Below, in pieces: positions 1-9,580 of a DNA stretch of 64,000 bases. Origin of the DNA: Lachancea dasiensis (taxonomy: Eukaryota > Ascomycota > Saccharomycetes > Saccharomycetales > Saccharomycetaceae); NCBI GenBank assembly GCA_900074725.1, contig LT598461.1, positions 744,001 to 808,000 of the forward strand, read 5' to 3'. The notes beneath the pieces are model-generated. The model searched no databases. It had not been told where the DNA came from and was given only the letters and a program-made list of their open reading frames with translations. A program made the position numbers and the translations under genes. Each line of letters begins with the position of its first letter. Within the stretch, counting starts at the first letter, position 1.

Positions 1-1022
1 TTAATTTGGACTCTCGTGGGAAAATCATAATACAAATATCTGTCGAGACTGAAAAGCTCGATGCCCTATTTTCCATGGGTAGGGCATTTAGATCACTCAC
101 CCGTGCTCGGGATCGATCACTTGAACTGATGGTTAGCAAATTTCAAGTGTTCGTTCATTTTGCCTTATCGAAAACAACCTTGAAAACAGTATGCGGCAGC
201 ACTGGAACAACTAAGGCTGGTAACAACGTCGTTTATGATTCGATAGTACCGCTGTTTGACTACTTAAATGCAAATTTAGACATACTTGCGTCACATTTGC
301 CTCGTGAGGTGCTATTGAAACTGATGTTGGAAGCATGGGAGGAAATTTTGAACAGAGCGGATGAGCTTTTGTTGCCGTTTGTGACTGAAATATCGAGGGC
401 CCCAAAGGTAAGCTCCAAAACAAAAACAATTTGGGAAAATGCCGTTGATGCTGCTAAACAAGGAATCAACTCACCAGTCACATCGGACCGTCCTTTGACC
501 AAAATTGAAATTGACACGATATTTGAATGGTTAAGGGCGTTATGCGTTGACTTCTTTCACAACAATGGAGAAGGTCCTGCCATCGAAGATTTGAAAAATA
601 GACATTATCAGTCTCTTCTGCTCATTCCAACGTATTATGACAAGCCAGTTAACGAGCTAAAAGACGAATTGAAATCATTAGACCGTGAATACAGCAAGTT
701 AATTTCTGAGAGTAAAGAACTCGAGGTTCATGATCCCAAGAAGTCCATGGTAGTTGGCAAAAGAGAAAGGAGTATTGCACGTCGCAAAACCATCATCGCA
801 AACGCTTTGCGGAAGCGGAGACTACGACTCGACCAGGAAATCAAGGAAGCCGAGAAGAATCCTCTAGAGAACATAGAAGCTACACGCAACATTCTCTTGC
901 GCATATTAGTTGCCAAAGGTGAGAGTGACTTTGTCGCGGATTGTCTAAAATGCCATGAGAGAATGACCAAAGCCTTGTTAACTGAGAAGATAGTTAGAGC
1001 TGCACGTTCCAGCCACCACTAG
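1..1022 (+). CDS. YOR296W: YOR296W-like protein (Munc13-homology type), C-terminal part only
   Basis: The reading frame is open from the left edge, with no stop and no convincing ATG at its start, so the gene begins outside the window and only about 339 C-terminal residues are visible. I recognise it as the ortholog of S. cerevisiae YOR296W, a large uncharacterised fungal protein with a Munc13-homology region, mainly from its position next to RNH1 and TIM18 and from its helical character. The visible part ends in a charged, probably coiled-coil stretch, including a very basic segment around the motif GKRERSIARRK, about 90 residues before the end. The C2 domain known in the family would lie upstream and is not seen. 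Function in yeast is not established; related proteins act in exocytosis and cytokinesis. Confidence 0.72.
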   Translation, partial: NLDSRGKIIIQISVETEKLDALFSMGRAFRSLTRARDRSLELMVSKFQVFVHFALSKTTLKTVCGSTGTTKAGNNVVYDSIVPLFDYLNANLDILASHLPREVLLKLMLEAWEEILNRADELLLPFVTEISRAPKVSSKTKTIWENAVDAAKQGINSPVTSDRPLTKIEIDTIFEWLRALCVDFFHNNGEGPAIEDLKNRHYQSLLLIPTYYDKPVNELKDELKSLDREYSKLISESKELEVHDPKKSMVVGKRERSIARRKTIIANALRKRRLRLDQEIKEAEKNPLENIEATRNILLRILVAKGESDFVADCLKCHERMTKALLTEKIVRAARSSHH

Positions 1023-1561
1023 TATCCAGTCCAAAAATGCCATCCCATAGAAGCATAATTATGGAAAATACTCTATGCCAAGAAGCGATAGCGGTAGTTC
1101 ATTTTCTTTATGAATGAGGCCGATATGGAGTATATGTCTTACTTTTTTGTGCCTAGTGCATTTGAACCAGTTGCAGTGTTAGGTCGTGGCAACCTGGTAC
1201 TTAGAGATAAACCATTACAACTTCCGCCTATAAAAACGAAGGTGTCATTGAAGTGATTTAGTATTTTCAAAAAGCAGACTTGAACATATTTCTCAGACGG
1301 CGAGTGCATCTCCATCGCCATACTGTTAGTGTGCCAGGAATATATTCCGCGACACCTCACATCACATGATCTTCTATAACTGACAAATATTCCACTACTG
1401 CGTAAGATTATCAGATCAAGTAACGTTTATGAAGGCTCAGAGGGTAGAGTGACCGAATGAAGCATTGATCTGTAAAGGTTAGTTCCATATTGCTCTGTGA
1501 CAAGTTGTCACTTCTTATTTGGCCAGCAACTTCGAAAGTTAGAGTGGGAGAAAAGTTCATC
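1023..1561. other. Intergenic region YOR296W-RNH1
   Basis: About 540 bp holding the 3' end of the upstream gene and the RNH1 promoter. I see no RNA gene, repeat or convincing ORF. An in-frame ATG at 1490 would extend RNH1 by 24 residues, but the extension has no resemblance to the family. Confidence 0.6.
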
Positions 1562-2707
1562 ATGGCGAGGAAAAGTTACTACGCGGTGCAAAATGGTCGT
1601 AGCAATGGTGTATTCACCAATTGGGGCGACTGTAAGGATCAAGTGAATGGATATCCAGGTGCCGTTTATAAGAAGTTTGATACAATGGAACAAGCAAGGG
1701 CTTATTCGAGCGGTGGGCAGAGCAATTCTGGTTATGGATCGCGGAATACTGATTACGGCGAACGGTTTCGTTCATCCCAGTCCGGCAGTCGTGGCGACAG
1801 AAACTATGAGCACCACGTTCATAAAATCTCCACCCCATCTGCAAGAAATCAACTTGGAACGGACAGCTCTTACGGTCACCACAAATCTTATAAAAGCTCT
1901 CGTAAATCGTCGTCGGGCTATCCAAATTATTCTCGAACTTTCAAAGCTAAACCAGTGCAAGACAAACTGCCGCCTGAAAAATACTACGCGGTGAGAAGTA
2001 GTAACGCGGACATCGAAAATAAGATTTTTGACAACTGGGCTGATTGTCAACGCTACGTTTCTGGTAAAGGCGGCCTGTCTTTCAAGAAGCTTTCTAGTGA
2101 GAGCGATGCCGTTGATTTCATAAATGGCTCCAGTTTCAGAGATTACGAGCACATTGACATCCCCAGGGCCGAATTTAACAGCCGTTACAAGAAAACTAGC
2201 ACATCAAAGTCTAGCCCGAAAAAATGTAACGTCTACTGTGATGGCTCAGCCTTGAGCAATGGGCAAAACAACTCTCGGGCAGGGTATGGCGTCTACTTTG
2301 AAGATCAAAGTGAAGACAGTATATCAGAGCCTCTGAAAAATGGTGCGTCCACCAACAATAGAGCCGAGATTCAGGCTGTATCGAGCGCTTTGGATAAAAT
2401 TTGGACAAATTTGGCTGATGAAAACAAAAATGTGAGATATCAAATCAAAACGGACTCTGAATATGTATCGAAGCTGCTTAATGACCGCTACATGGGTTAC
2501 GACGACGAAAAACTCAAAAGCATGCCTAATGGCGACTTGATCAGACCTCTCATCAATAAATTTGCCAAGGTCAAACAGTACTACGCCATTAATGATTCAA
2601 CATTCGGCGAGTCACCTTTCAAAATTGATTGGGTCAAGGGTCACTCTGGTGAACCCGGAAATGAGATCGCTGACCAACTTGCACGAGATGGGGCAGCCAA
2701 AAGATGA
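1562..2707 (+). CDS. RNH1: Ribonuclease H1
   Basis: This 381-residue enzyme cleaves RNA in RNA-DNA hybrids and so clears R-loops and primer remnants. Two hybrid-binding (caulimovirus-type) domains are visible, at about residues 4-50 (KSYYAVQNGR, then VYKKF) and 137-185 (KYYAVRSS, then SFKKL). They are joined by a Ser/Gly-rich linker to a C-terminal RNase H fold from about residue 220. The acidic catalytic set is present: D in YCDGS (D227), E in NNRAEI, D in KTDSEY and D in NEIADQLA. The start at 1562 is chosen because MARKSYYAV begins just before the first hybrid-binding domain. An ATG 72 bases upstream is in frame but adds unrelated residues. The double hybrid-binding layout is the same as in S. 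cerevisiae Rnh1. Confidence 0.96.
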   Translation: MARKSYYAVQNGRSNGVFTNWGDCKDQVNGYPGAVYKKFDTMEQARAYSSGGQSNSGYGSRNTDYGERFRSSQSGSRGDRNYEHHVHKISTPSARNQLGTDSSYGHHKSYKSSRKSSSGYPNYSRTFKAKPVQDKLPPEKYYAVRSSNADIENKIFDNWADCQRYVSGKGGLSFKKLSSESDAVDFINGSSFRDYEHIDIPRAEFNSRYKKTSTSKSSPKKCNVYCDGSALSNGQNNSRAGYGVYFEDQSEDSISEPLKNGASTNNRAEIQAVSSALDKIWTNLADENKNVRYQIKTDSEYVSKLLNDRYMGYDDEKLKSMPNGDLIRPLINKFAKVKQYYAINDSTFGESPFKIDWVKGHSGEPGNEIADQLARDGAAKR

Positions 2708-2810
2708 AAAGTTAAAAATTGAGCGTCTCTATGATAGGTTGGCTATATATATAAGTCGGTAGACCCGATGCGTTGCTAGAGTGATTATTATGAAGGATAG
2801 CTTCCACATT

Positions 2811-3389
2811 TCAATACCTCGAGAATATAGGCAAGTCTGCCTCTTCATCCTTCCAAAGTTTCCCGATGAGATCTATCAACCCATTATTACTAGTCTCGAG
2901 CTCATAAACACCATATAATCCCACAGCTGTGCCAGCGTATAACGATGCCATTGCTAGTGAATGCCATACACCAAATTTCCGTTTTGGTATGTAGTCTACG
3001 ATACAGCTAGTCAAGCCCAGCTGAGCATGTATCAGCAGGACGCTACAAAGGGTAGCATCTACCATGGGATAAAGCGTTCCACTTGATAGTGCCCCATACA
3101 TTGGCACTAACGTCAGTGGAATCAGAGAAATAGCAGTGATTCTTTCATAATCCCAATGATACGAGCCGTGGAAGAAATCAATTTCAGGAGTTTCTAGCTT
3201 ATCATTTACCCCACCAACAACACCACCGGGTGGTGGTGGAGTGAGCTTCAATTTCGAAAAGTTTGGTTTTAACGACAGTGATCTGATGGCGATACTTGAA
3301 GCCAACGGCTGGCCCGTGCGTGCGAAGCTCAGGGAATTTCGTATTCCCAAATTCAAACAATTTCTAATCATGAAAGAATGTGCCAACAA
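2811..3389 (-). CDS. TIM18: Tim18, subunit of the mitochondrial TIM22 carrier translocase
   Basis: A 192-residue mitochondrial inner-membrane protein, the same length as S. cerevisiae Tim18. The N-terminal 40 or so residues are rich in Arg/Ser and poor in acids, as expected of a presequence. A YHWDYERI motif is followed by three hydrophobic segments, and conserved stretches include TSCIVDYIPKRKFGVWH and GVYELETSNNGLIDL. The family arose by duplication of SDH4, the succinate dehydrogenase anchor, so the two can be confused. The ITAISLIPLTLVPMYG segment and the ending LPIFSRY match Tim18 rather than Sdh4, and the gene sits beside MUM3 as in S. cerevisiae (YOR297C-YOR298W). It is divergent from MUM3. 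Confidence 0.9.
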   Translation of the reverse strand: MLAHSFMIRNCLNLGIRNSLSFARTGQPLASSIAIRSLSLKPNFSKLKLTPPPPGGVVGGVNDKLETPEIDFFHGSYHWDYERITAISLIPLTLVPMYGALSSGTLYPMVDATLCSVLLIHAQLGLTSCIVDYIPKRKFGVWHSLAMASLYAGTAVGLYGVYELETSNNGLIDLIGKLWKDEEADLPIFSRY

Positions 3390-3795
3390 CCAGACGATCG
3401 AATAGCACGGTGGCTGATATGAACGTATGATTTTGACTGGCCTGCATCATCATCGCCAATAGTTGTCCATCATTTTTCAGTCTTCCTCACGAATACTTCA
3501 AATGAGTACTTCACATGAGTACCGTCCGAAATCTGTCATTTCCTCTGAACGCCTTTCGATGAGGTGTCAGTGTAGATAGTGGGCTTTTATCAAACTCAAC
3601 TTCCATCAGAAAGATAACCACCTGAAATTGGTATTGACTTAATTTGCCACTCATCGAAATCTGTTACACTGTAATCAATTTTCTGTCACAGAAGCAAATT
3701 ACAAGCCTTGGTTAAGTTGTACTATCGAGTGTCACAAAGACTAATTGTGACCCTCTGAGGAATTATAAACCCGGCTTTCATACACAATATCAAAT
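3390..3795. promoter_or_regulatory. Divergent promoter region TIM18 / MUM3
   Basis: A 406-bp region between two divergently transcribed genes, so it should hold both promoters. A TATA-like AATTATAAA stands about 35 bp before the MUM3 ATG. No other site can be named with confidence. Confidence 0.45.
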
Positions 3796-5196
3796 ATGGC
3801 GTTATCAAACACAATACGAACACACGTCTTTGGTTTTGGCGTTTTGCGTGAAAATGATTGTTCTTTTTGGCCTTTAGAGCTCATCATTAAAATCATGTCA
3901 CTCGTCCAGTACCTTGTCATTTATAATTTCTGGAGTTACAAAACATGGCTAGTGCGGCAATCAGTCGAATCAAAATTTGCTTTGCATGTTATTGGAATTG
4001 CAGGGAGGATATGCTTATGGTGCCCTATACTTGGTAAACATTTGGCTTCTTCTTTGGACACGTCGGTAGCCTGTATAAAATGCAAGGTTGTACCGCGTAT
4101 GAATGATTTCGAGCAATTCTTGGAGACATTATTTCAACTGCTTCTGGTGGAGCTCACGTTCAAAGGCAACAACATCAGGATTATACGCACGGGTGAACCA
4201 TTCGAATTTGATCATACTGATACAACGCTCATGATGGCGAACCACCGGTCCATCATGGATTACACACTACTCAATTTTTTGGCACAGGACCATATCCTTG
4301 CAGGTAAACAGGAATTGTCATGGAGTTGCTTCTATCAGTTGCTAAATTTTCCATTAACAATACCTTTTAAATTCATTTCATGGGGATCCATATCGAATAT
4401 GCCCTCTGTCAGGTTTTTATCCAGGATTGTATTGAGGGACGAGAATGCTGCAGTTTCAAGCAACGATATCATGAACATTTTACAAAAGCGCGGAAACCAC
4501 ACTCTTGCTCTTTTCCCCGAGGTTAATGTAATGACCCCGGAATTACGTCTAGTTCAAAGAAAGCTTACAAAAGAAAGTTATATGCCTGTCCTCAACAATG
4601 TGCTATACCCCAGATTTAAGAACTTTACTTCTTCTATTAGGTGTTTTGCAAGACTTCAGCATGTGGAGAAATTACACAGAGACCGTTATCTTCGTAAGGC
4701 CTTCATTAGAGCTAATGGTATGGTTAGTAAATTGAGACACTCGAGAACAAAAGTTGGCGCTACTGAATTGGCTCAAATAAGTTTGTTTTTAGGTGCAGAT
4801 GAGATCGCTGGAGATAGCATTCAAGTGAACTCGACGCCCAGAGCTCTTAGAAATATCAATAAGTTGAATCCCTTTCTGTGGGATTTCACAATACTTTACT
4901 ATCGAGCCAAGTGCTCATCGGGAAAAGAGCATGCGCATGTTCACAAACTGGAACTGTACCGACTGGATGACGGTGAGAGTCATTATCAACTTGAACAAAT
5001 TACACCTTCATTTTTGCAGCTTTTGAGCCACAAATTTCTAAAGTCCCCAATAATTGTAAGAATTCATGTTAAAAAGCATCCGCTTGCTAACCTGACTCGG
5101 CTTAGCGAGAGGAAATTGGAATCGTGGCTCGAGAATGCTTGGATAGAAAAGGACAGCCTGATAGATTCCATGCAGAAAAATGTGAAGATAAATTAA
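3796..5196 (+). CDS. MUM3: Mum3-like acyltransferase
   Basis: A 466-residue protein of the glycerolipid acyltransferase (PlsC) type, the ortholog of S. cerevisiae MUM3 (YOR298W), which is needed for outer spore wall formation. The hallmark HX4D acyltransferase motif is visible as NHRSIMD, with H150 and D155. A second family block appears as LALFPEVN about 85 residues later. Hydrophobic stretches near the N-terminus (about residues 20-50) suggest membrane association. Acyl donor and acceptor cannot be read from the sequence. The neighbours TIM18 and MBF1 reproduce the S. cerevisiae order YOR297C-YOR298W-YOR298C-A, with RNA1 from the sister region in between. It converges on RNA1 with only 47 bp between stop codons. 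Confidence 0.88.
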   Translation: MALSNTIRTHVFGFGVLRENDCSFWPLELIIKIMSLVQYLVIYNFWSYKTWLVRQSVESKFALHVIGIAGRICLWCPILGKHLASSLDTSVACIKCKVVPRMNDFEQFLETLFQLLLVELTFKGNNIRIIRTGEPFEFDHTDTTLMMANHRSIMDYTLLNFLAQDHILAGKQELSWSCFYQLLNFPLTIPFKFISWGSISNMPSVRFLSRIVLRDENAAVSSNDIMNILQKRGNHTLALFPEVNVMTPELRLVQRKLTKESYMPVLNNVLYPRFKNFTSSIRCFARLQHVEKLHRDRYLRKAFIRANGMVSKLRHSRTKVGATELAQISLFLGADEIAGDSIQVNSTPRALRNINKLNPFLWDFTILYYRAKCSSGKEHAHVHKLELYRLDDGESHYQLEQITPSFLQLLSHKFLKSPIIVRIHVKKHPLANLTRLSERKLESWLENAWIEKDSLIDSMQKNVKIN

Positions 5197-5243
5197 CTAG
5201 TTTAAAGTATCTTAAATATAAATGATTTCTATTGCTTTGAACT

Positions 5244-6470
5244 CTAAATCGAGGCATTGGCCAACTGGTCTGTGAGGTCTTCGACCTGGGATTCCAAGAG
5301 AGCCTTTTCTGCTGCTTCAACGTCTGCTGACGTGACGAACCCTTGCTCCTCTTCGCCTTCTTCTTCCTCCTCGCTTTCTTCCTCACTGTCCAATTCTTCC
5401 AAATCGTCTAGTTCATCCAAAGTGCCGTCAAAAACCTCTTCCAGTTCTGCCAGGGCCTCAGAGTCCTCTTCGAGCCTGTTGCCATTCAGTTCCAGAAACT
5501 TTAGAGCGGGAAACTTCTCAGATTGTAAAGCTGGTAGCAAGCTCGAAACCAACGTTTCATGAGTCAACTCGTTGTATTGTAATTTCAGGGTGTGCAAATT
5601 GTGGAACTTATGGTTAGCCAAGGATTCCATAACAGCATTCGCGCCTGGCCCTTTTAACAGACAGTCGTTGACATTTAACTCAATAAGTGTTTCACGCCAT
5701 ACTGGCAAAACCTCGGCCAGTATTAAAGAAGCGCTGGTGGTAAAGGTGTTATCCTGTAGATCTAACACTTCTAGCTTTTCATTATTGCTGAGCCCGTACT
5801 TGATTAAAACGGCAACACCTTGTGGCCTTATACCATTTTGGTATAGCCTCACAGTCTTCAAACCAGAGCCGTGAGCCTTGAGACCCAGGGCCAAATGAGT
5901 GGCAGATCCATTTTCAAGCCTGTTCCGGCCACAAATGAACGTTTCAAGAAGCGGTTTTTTCTTTTCTTGCTTGAGTTTGGCCAGTTTGAACAGAGCTTTT
6001 CCGATCCTTTCCCCCGAGAAGGGGCCCATACCATTGTTGGACAAGATCAAGTGTTGCAACTGTGCTGCTTGGCTAATATAGGTTTCCAATGAATCGATTG
6101 TCCTCAGACCAAATGCATTGTCAGACAGATTGACGATTTGTAGCTGGGGACACGCTAACCAGACGGGCACAAAAAGGTTCAAGGACTCAACGACCTCATC
6201 CACCAACCGAGAGGTGTACAAGTCTGCGAAATTAACTTCGATCAAATTGTCCTTCACCGCTGTATTTTGAAGAATAGCATTTGCCAGCGCTCTGGAAGCT
6301 TCAATGCCGATTGTATTCCCCGATAAGTCAATCTTCGTGACTTTAGGTAACTTATTTAGATCGTTCAAGATGGGTTCGACATCTTCAGCAGAAGTGAGCT
6401 TCAAGGCTTTGTTGGCAATAGTGAAGATGTTTGACGGTTCATGCAGGGCGCTAAAGTCCAAAAATGTCAT
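5244..6470 (-). CDS. RNA1: RanGAP, GTPase activator of Gsp1/Ran
   Basis: A 408-residue cytoplasmic GTPase-activating protein for Ran (Gsp1). It keeps Ran in the GDP form outside the nucleus and so gives nuclear transport its direction. The body is a run of leucine-rich repeats (for example KVTKIDLSGNTIG, LQIVNLSDNAFG, LEVLDLQDNTF), each of the RanGAP type. The arginine finger region of the family corresponds to FICGRNRLENG. After the repeats comes a long acidic tail of Glu/Asp/Ser, about residues 340-378, as in all RanGAPs. It is a single exon with a length close to the 407 of S. cerevisiae Rna1. It comes from the YMR side of the ancestral block (YMR235C). Confidence 0.96.
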   Translation of the reverse strand: MTFLDFSALHEPSNIFTIANKALKLTSAEDVEPILNDLNKLPKVTKIDLSGNTIGIEASRALANAILQNTAVKDNLIEVNFADLYTSRLVDEVVESLNLFVPVWLACPQLQIVNLSDNAFGLRTIDSLETYISQAAQLQHLILSNNGMGPFSGERIGKALFKLAKLKQEKKKPLLETFICGRNRLENGSATHLALGLKAHGSGLKTVRLYQNGIRPQGVAVLIKYGLSNNEKLEVLDLQDNTFTTSASLILAEVLPVWRETLIELNVNDCLLKGPGANAVMESLANHKFHNLHTLKLQYNELTHETLVSSLLPALQSEKFPALKFLELNGNRLEEDSEALAELEEVFDGTLDELDDLEELDSEEESEEEEEGEEEQGFVTSADVEAAEKALLESQVEDLTDQLANASI

Positions 6471-6870
6471 TTTGACACTGTTCAGTGGTCGTTGGGTATA
6501 ACCTGCTTCGGTTTACAGTCTGTTCGTAAACTTATGCTCATTGGCCATAATCATCATAATTATTGTATTGGTGAAGCCATATGTTCTCGTACGTAGTTAG
6601 GATCTGGACAGGCCGGCTTCTCTATACCATGATTGGCAACATGGCCATCAATCCTAGCAACTCGTCGTACCAATGTCAGACCCGCTGGCTTCGGATGATG
6701 AGAAGCAACACTTTCCATAGAGGGTAGGATGCATCTACAAACATAATCAGAAGAAAAAAAATGATATTAACTACATGGGAATTTATGAGGGTTGGTCGTA
6801 ATAGTCATGGATGCAAAAGGATAAAACGTGAATGAATCATGAATCATTGGCACTTGGTGTTGTTAGGATA
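6471..6870. other. Intergenic region RNA1-MBF1
   Basis: About 400 bp holding the RNA1 promoter and the 3' flank of MBF1, both on the minus strand. I see an AT-rich stretch near 6750-6775 but no RNA gene, repeat or nameable site. Confidence 0.5.
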
Positions 6871-7326
6871 CTAGGCCTTCTTCTTAGGTCCCAGTGGCTC
6901 ACCAACGGCTTTTCCTCTGAGCTTCACCCCCAAAGCACGCTCCAATTTCGCCAAAATCTGCTGGTTTGGGATGGCACGACCAGCCTCGTAGTCATTGATG
7001 ACCGTAGGCTTCTCATTGATCTTCGTGGCCAGGTCCTTCTGGGTCAAGGACTTTTCACCCCGCACCTTAGCAATGGTCTTCCCCACAGACATATCCATTT
7101 TCTTGGGAACGACAATGTCGGTTTCACGGTCGACCATTGTGAGTCTCTGGCCCTCGTTGTTTCCCTTGGCGTTGGCCGAACTGTATTTCTTATCGACGGA
7201 AAGAACATTACCACTTCTTCTGGCCGCATTGATCTGGCCCTGAGACCGCGCCACTTGTTGTCTTGGACCACCGCCCCCGGTTCTCACTCTCTGACCAATA
7301 ACTGTTGTGCTATCCCAGTCGGACAT
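6871..7326 (-). CDS. MBF1: Multiprotein bridging factor 1, transcriptional coactivator
   Basis: A 151-residue coactivator, identical in length to S. cerevisiae Mbf1. In that yeast it bridges TBP and Gcn4 and also protects reading frame when ribosomes collide. The N-terminal MBF1 domain starts [11 protein letters not shown] and includes [11 protein letters not shown] and [13 protein letters not shown]-terminal Cro-type helix-turn-helix covers about residues 85-140 ([22 protein letters not shown] in pieces; then [20 protein letters not shown]). The basic tail LGPKKKA is typical. It is the last gene of the YOR/YMR ancestral block, at the edge of the synteny junction. Confidence 0.97.
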   Translation of the reverse strand: MSDWDSTTVIGQRVRTGGGGPRQQVARSQGQINAARRSGNVLSVDKKYSSANAKGNNEGQRLTMVDRETDIVVPKKMDMSVGKTIAKVRGEKSLTQKDLATKINEKPTVINDYEAGRAIPNQQILAKLERALGVKLRGKAVGEPLGPKKKA

Positions 7327-8190
7327 TGTGGATATAATTAAGTGCTAGACGTATAGAAACCTGTAAAAGCCTTTGAGCAGAAATCAGAAAGTGCAAAAAA
7401 CAGGCCCAATGAACGGTTTCTCTGTTTATTTCGTAGCTATTCTAGGAAGAGCTATCCTTACTCAGATCGATAATCGTCGTGGTTGAGCGTGTTTAAGGAG
7501 CATGATAGGGCCCTCCGAACCTTTATATACTTATTCCTGAAATTTGCGTTTAATTCCATAGCATTCTAAGAAGCTCCATGGACGTTACCCGACTATATAA
7601 AGCTATCACGTGCATATATTACAGAAATGGACAAGACAAACAGAATTGAAGCGATAGATGAAGCTTGACAGGTACCACAGGCTCTGCGCGCTCCAGCACT
7701 CCAGACGCTCAGCGTTGATCCTCGAAGGTTGAGTTTTCAAGCCGTTGTGTATCATTATGTACGGTTTCGATGGTGGTGGATTTGAGAAAGGTCATCTGGC
7801 CTGGTATAGTCAAGTTCCGATTGTGCTGCGTTGCTGTGGTTGGTATGCTCGTTGTGCTTGTCTCTGCTTGGTCGAAAGCAGTCTGCTGTACAGCCCGTTC
7901 TTACATTGGCAATTTATCGTTGGATGAGCAGATCACTTCTTACCAATATGTCGTCAGCATTCTGAGGGCGTTCCTAACCATGTCTCTGCAATATAAAGAC
8001 GGGACGGATTCATGACTGCGAGTGTGGTGTTTGATAATACTCGCTAAACCGATCGGAATGCATTTCCAGGGTTTCAATCAGCTCCAAGGGCTCCAAAACG
8101 TCCTCACTTTGCGAAGTTTTAATAATAATAGATGGGATTCCAAAATCGTACCAAAAAATTACCGTCGAGCTTCGTTGGTTCCATCTCCAC
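7327..8190. other. Intergenic region with ancestral synteny junction
   Basis: An 864-bp region between MBF1 and the TatD gene. Genes to the left belong to the YOR/YMR ancestral block and genes to the right to the YBL/YER block, so a rearrangement joined them here in this lineage or in that of the reference order. It must carry both promoters, since the genes are divergent. An 81-codon ORF with one hydrophobic segment lies inside it (listed separately). I saw no tRNA, LTR or centromere-like element that would explain the junction. Confidence 0.55.
7770..8015 (+). CDS. Candidate small ORF with one membrane segment, unknown
   Basis: An ATG-started frame of 81 codons. I do not recognise it. Residues about 17-34 (FRLCCVAVVGMLVVLVSA) would form a single membrane span, followed by a Cys/Ser patch and a C-terminal amphipathic stretch ending YKDGTDS. 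Codon choice looks ordinary for the region. Its location just upstream of the TatD gene, in a region that must contain promoters, makes chance the simpler explanation. It could instead be an upstream ORF of the TatD transcript or a lineage-specific gene. Confidence 0.22.
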   Translation: MVVDLRKVIWPGIVKFRLCCVAVVGMLVVLVSAWSKAVCCTARSYIGNLSLDEQITSYQYVVSILRAFLTMSLQYKDGTDS

Positions 8191-9438
8191 TTGATGCCTC
8201 GTTGCAGTGCCCGCTTGTTCAAGGGAATGTCGCAGGCAATTAGATACTATGATATTGGTGTCAATCTGACAGACCCTATGTACCAGGGAATCTACAATGG
8301 CAAGAAATATCATGAGTGTGATATTCAGTCTGTTCTGCATCGAGCCAAGCTGGCAAGAGTCGAAAACATGCTTCTTACGGGATCCTCCATTCAAGAATCT
8401 CGTCAGGCGATAGAAATTGCTGGTCGATATCACAGTGAAGACACGCATCTATATTATACCCTTGGGGTGCATCCATGTTGTGTAAACGAGTTTGTGCTGA
8501 AAGATTCCCAGTCCACCATCGACGCTCCGACGAATGACGAAAAGTTCAATGCAAGTCTGGAGGTGACAGACGTAGCATTTACCAAGCGCAAGCTTGAAGA
8601 GCTGTACAGACTTATGGAGGGCCAAGCTTGTGACCCTCAATTTCGCGCTGTGGGGGAGATTGGATTGGACTACGACCGGCTCTACTACTCCTCCAAAAAA
8701 ATGCAACTGCTGTTTTTTGAGGAGCAGTTAAAGATCAGCTGTCTTTTCCCAGAAAAGCCTTTGTTTCTACACATGCGGAACTGCTGCTCTGATTTCGAAG
8801 CAGTGCTCAAGAAATTTATAGATGGGTTTACCGATAGCACTGACCGTTTCGATCACAAAAGGCTGATACGCGCAAGTCAGAGCACTCCGTACATGCCACG
8901 AATCGAGAGCTCTGGTGGAGTATGGTACAAGTTCTCGGAAGGCCGTAAATTTGTCACTCACTCTTTTACTGGTTCCACTGAAGAAATGCATCGGGTTTTG
9001 GCTCTTTCTGACAACTCCTTTATTGGCATGAACGGTTGCTCCTTCAAGACCCAAGAAAATATTGACTGTGTCAGAGAGATCCCGTTAGATAGACTACTTT
9101 TGGAAACCGATGCGCCCTGGTGCGATATCCGCAGAACTCATGACTCTTACAAATTCCTTTATGACGATGTATCGTCATGTCATACTGCAAAAGATGATCC
9201 GTGGGATAATGGTCTCTCAAAAGCATACCCAGATATTCAAAAGTGGTTTAGAGGTGTAAAGCGCGATAAAGTTGATAAAAATCCAGCAGGTGAGCGCGAC
9301 GGCATAGTTGTTAAATCGAGAAACGAGCCCTGCTTTATGGGGCATGTGGCAATGGTCGTGGCTAAAGTCAAAGCTCTTCCTGCTGAAGAGGTCATATCTC
9401 AAGTTTGGCGAACCAGCTGTGAAATTTATGGTGACTGA
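8191..9438 (+). CDS. YBL055C: TatD-type metal-dependent deoxyribonuclease (YBL055C ortholog)
   Basis: A 415-residue member of the TatD nuclease family. The S. cerevisiae protein is a 3'-5' exonuclease/endonuclease linked to DNA breakdown in dying cells. Family motifs are visible: YYDIGVNLTDPMYQG near the start, LGVHPCCVNEF, the metal-binding AVGEIGLDYDR, PLFLHMR, VTHSFTGS and LLLETDAPWCDIR near the C-terminus. Two further ATGs lie in frame near the start (residues 2 and 13). The short N-terminal extension MPRCSARLFKGMSQ is basic and could be a mitochondrial signal, as a similar extension exists in S. cerevisiae. The gene converges with PTC2/3 exactly as YBL055C does with PTC3. Confidence 0.93.
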   Translation: MMPRCSARLFKGMSQAIRYYDIGVNLTDPMYQGIYNGKKYHECDIQSVLHRAKLARVENMLLTGSSIQESRQAIEIAGRYHSEDTHLYYTLGVHPCCVNEFVLKDSQSTIDAPTNDEKFNASLEVTDVAFTKRKLEELYRLMEGQACDPQFRAVGEIGLDYDRLYYSSKKMQLLFFEEQLKISCLFPEKPLFLHMRNCCSDFEAVLKKFIDGFTDSTDRFDHKRLIRASQSTPYMPRIESSGGVWYKFSEGRKFVTHSFTGSTEEMHRVLALSDNSFIGMNGCSFKTQENIDCVREIPLDRLLLETDAPWCDIRRTHDSYKFLYDDVSSCHTAKDDPWDNGLSKAYPDIQKWFRGVKRDKVDKNPAGERDGIVVKSRNEPCFMGHVAMVVAKVKALPAEEVISQVWRTSCEIYGD

Positions 9439-9580
9439 GGAGTGCTCTACGTAGATATATCATTGGAGAGTTTATTTGATTAAACAATTTGGAATTCATT
9501 ATAACCTATCTCGCTAAGAGCGAGAAACTAGTATACAGCTAGCCCTGAGATCCTTTGTGAAGGCCGGTGAGGTGGAAAAC

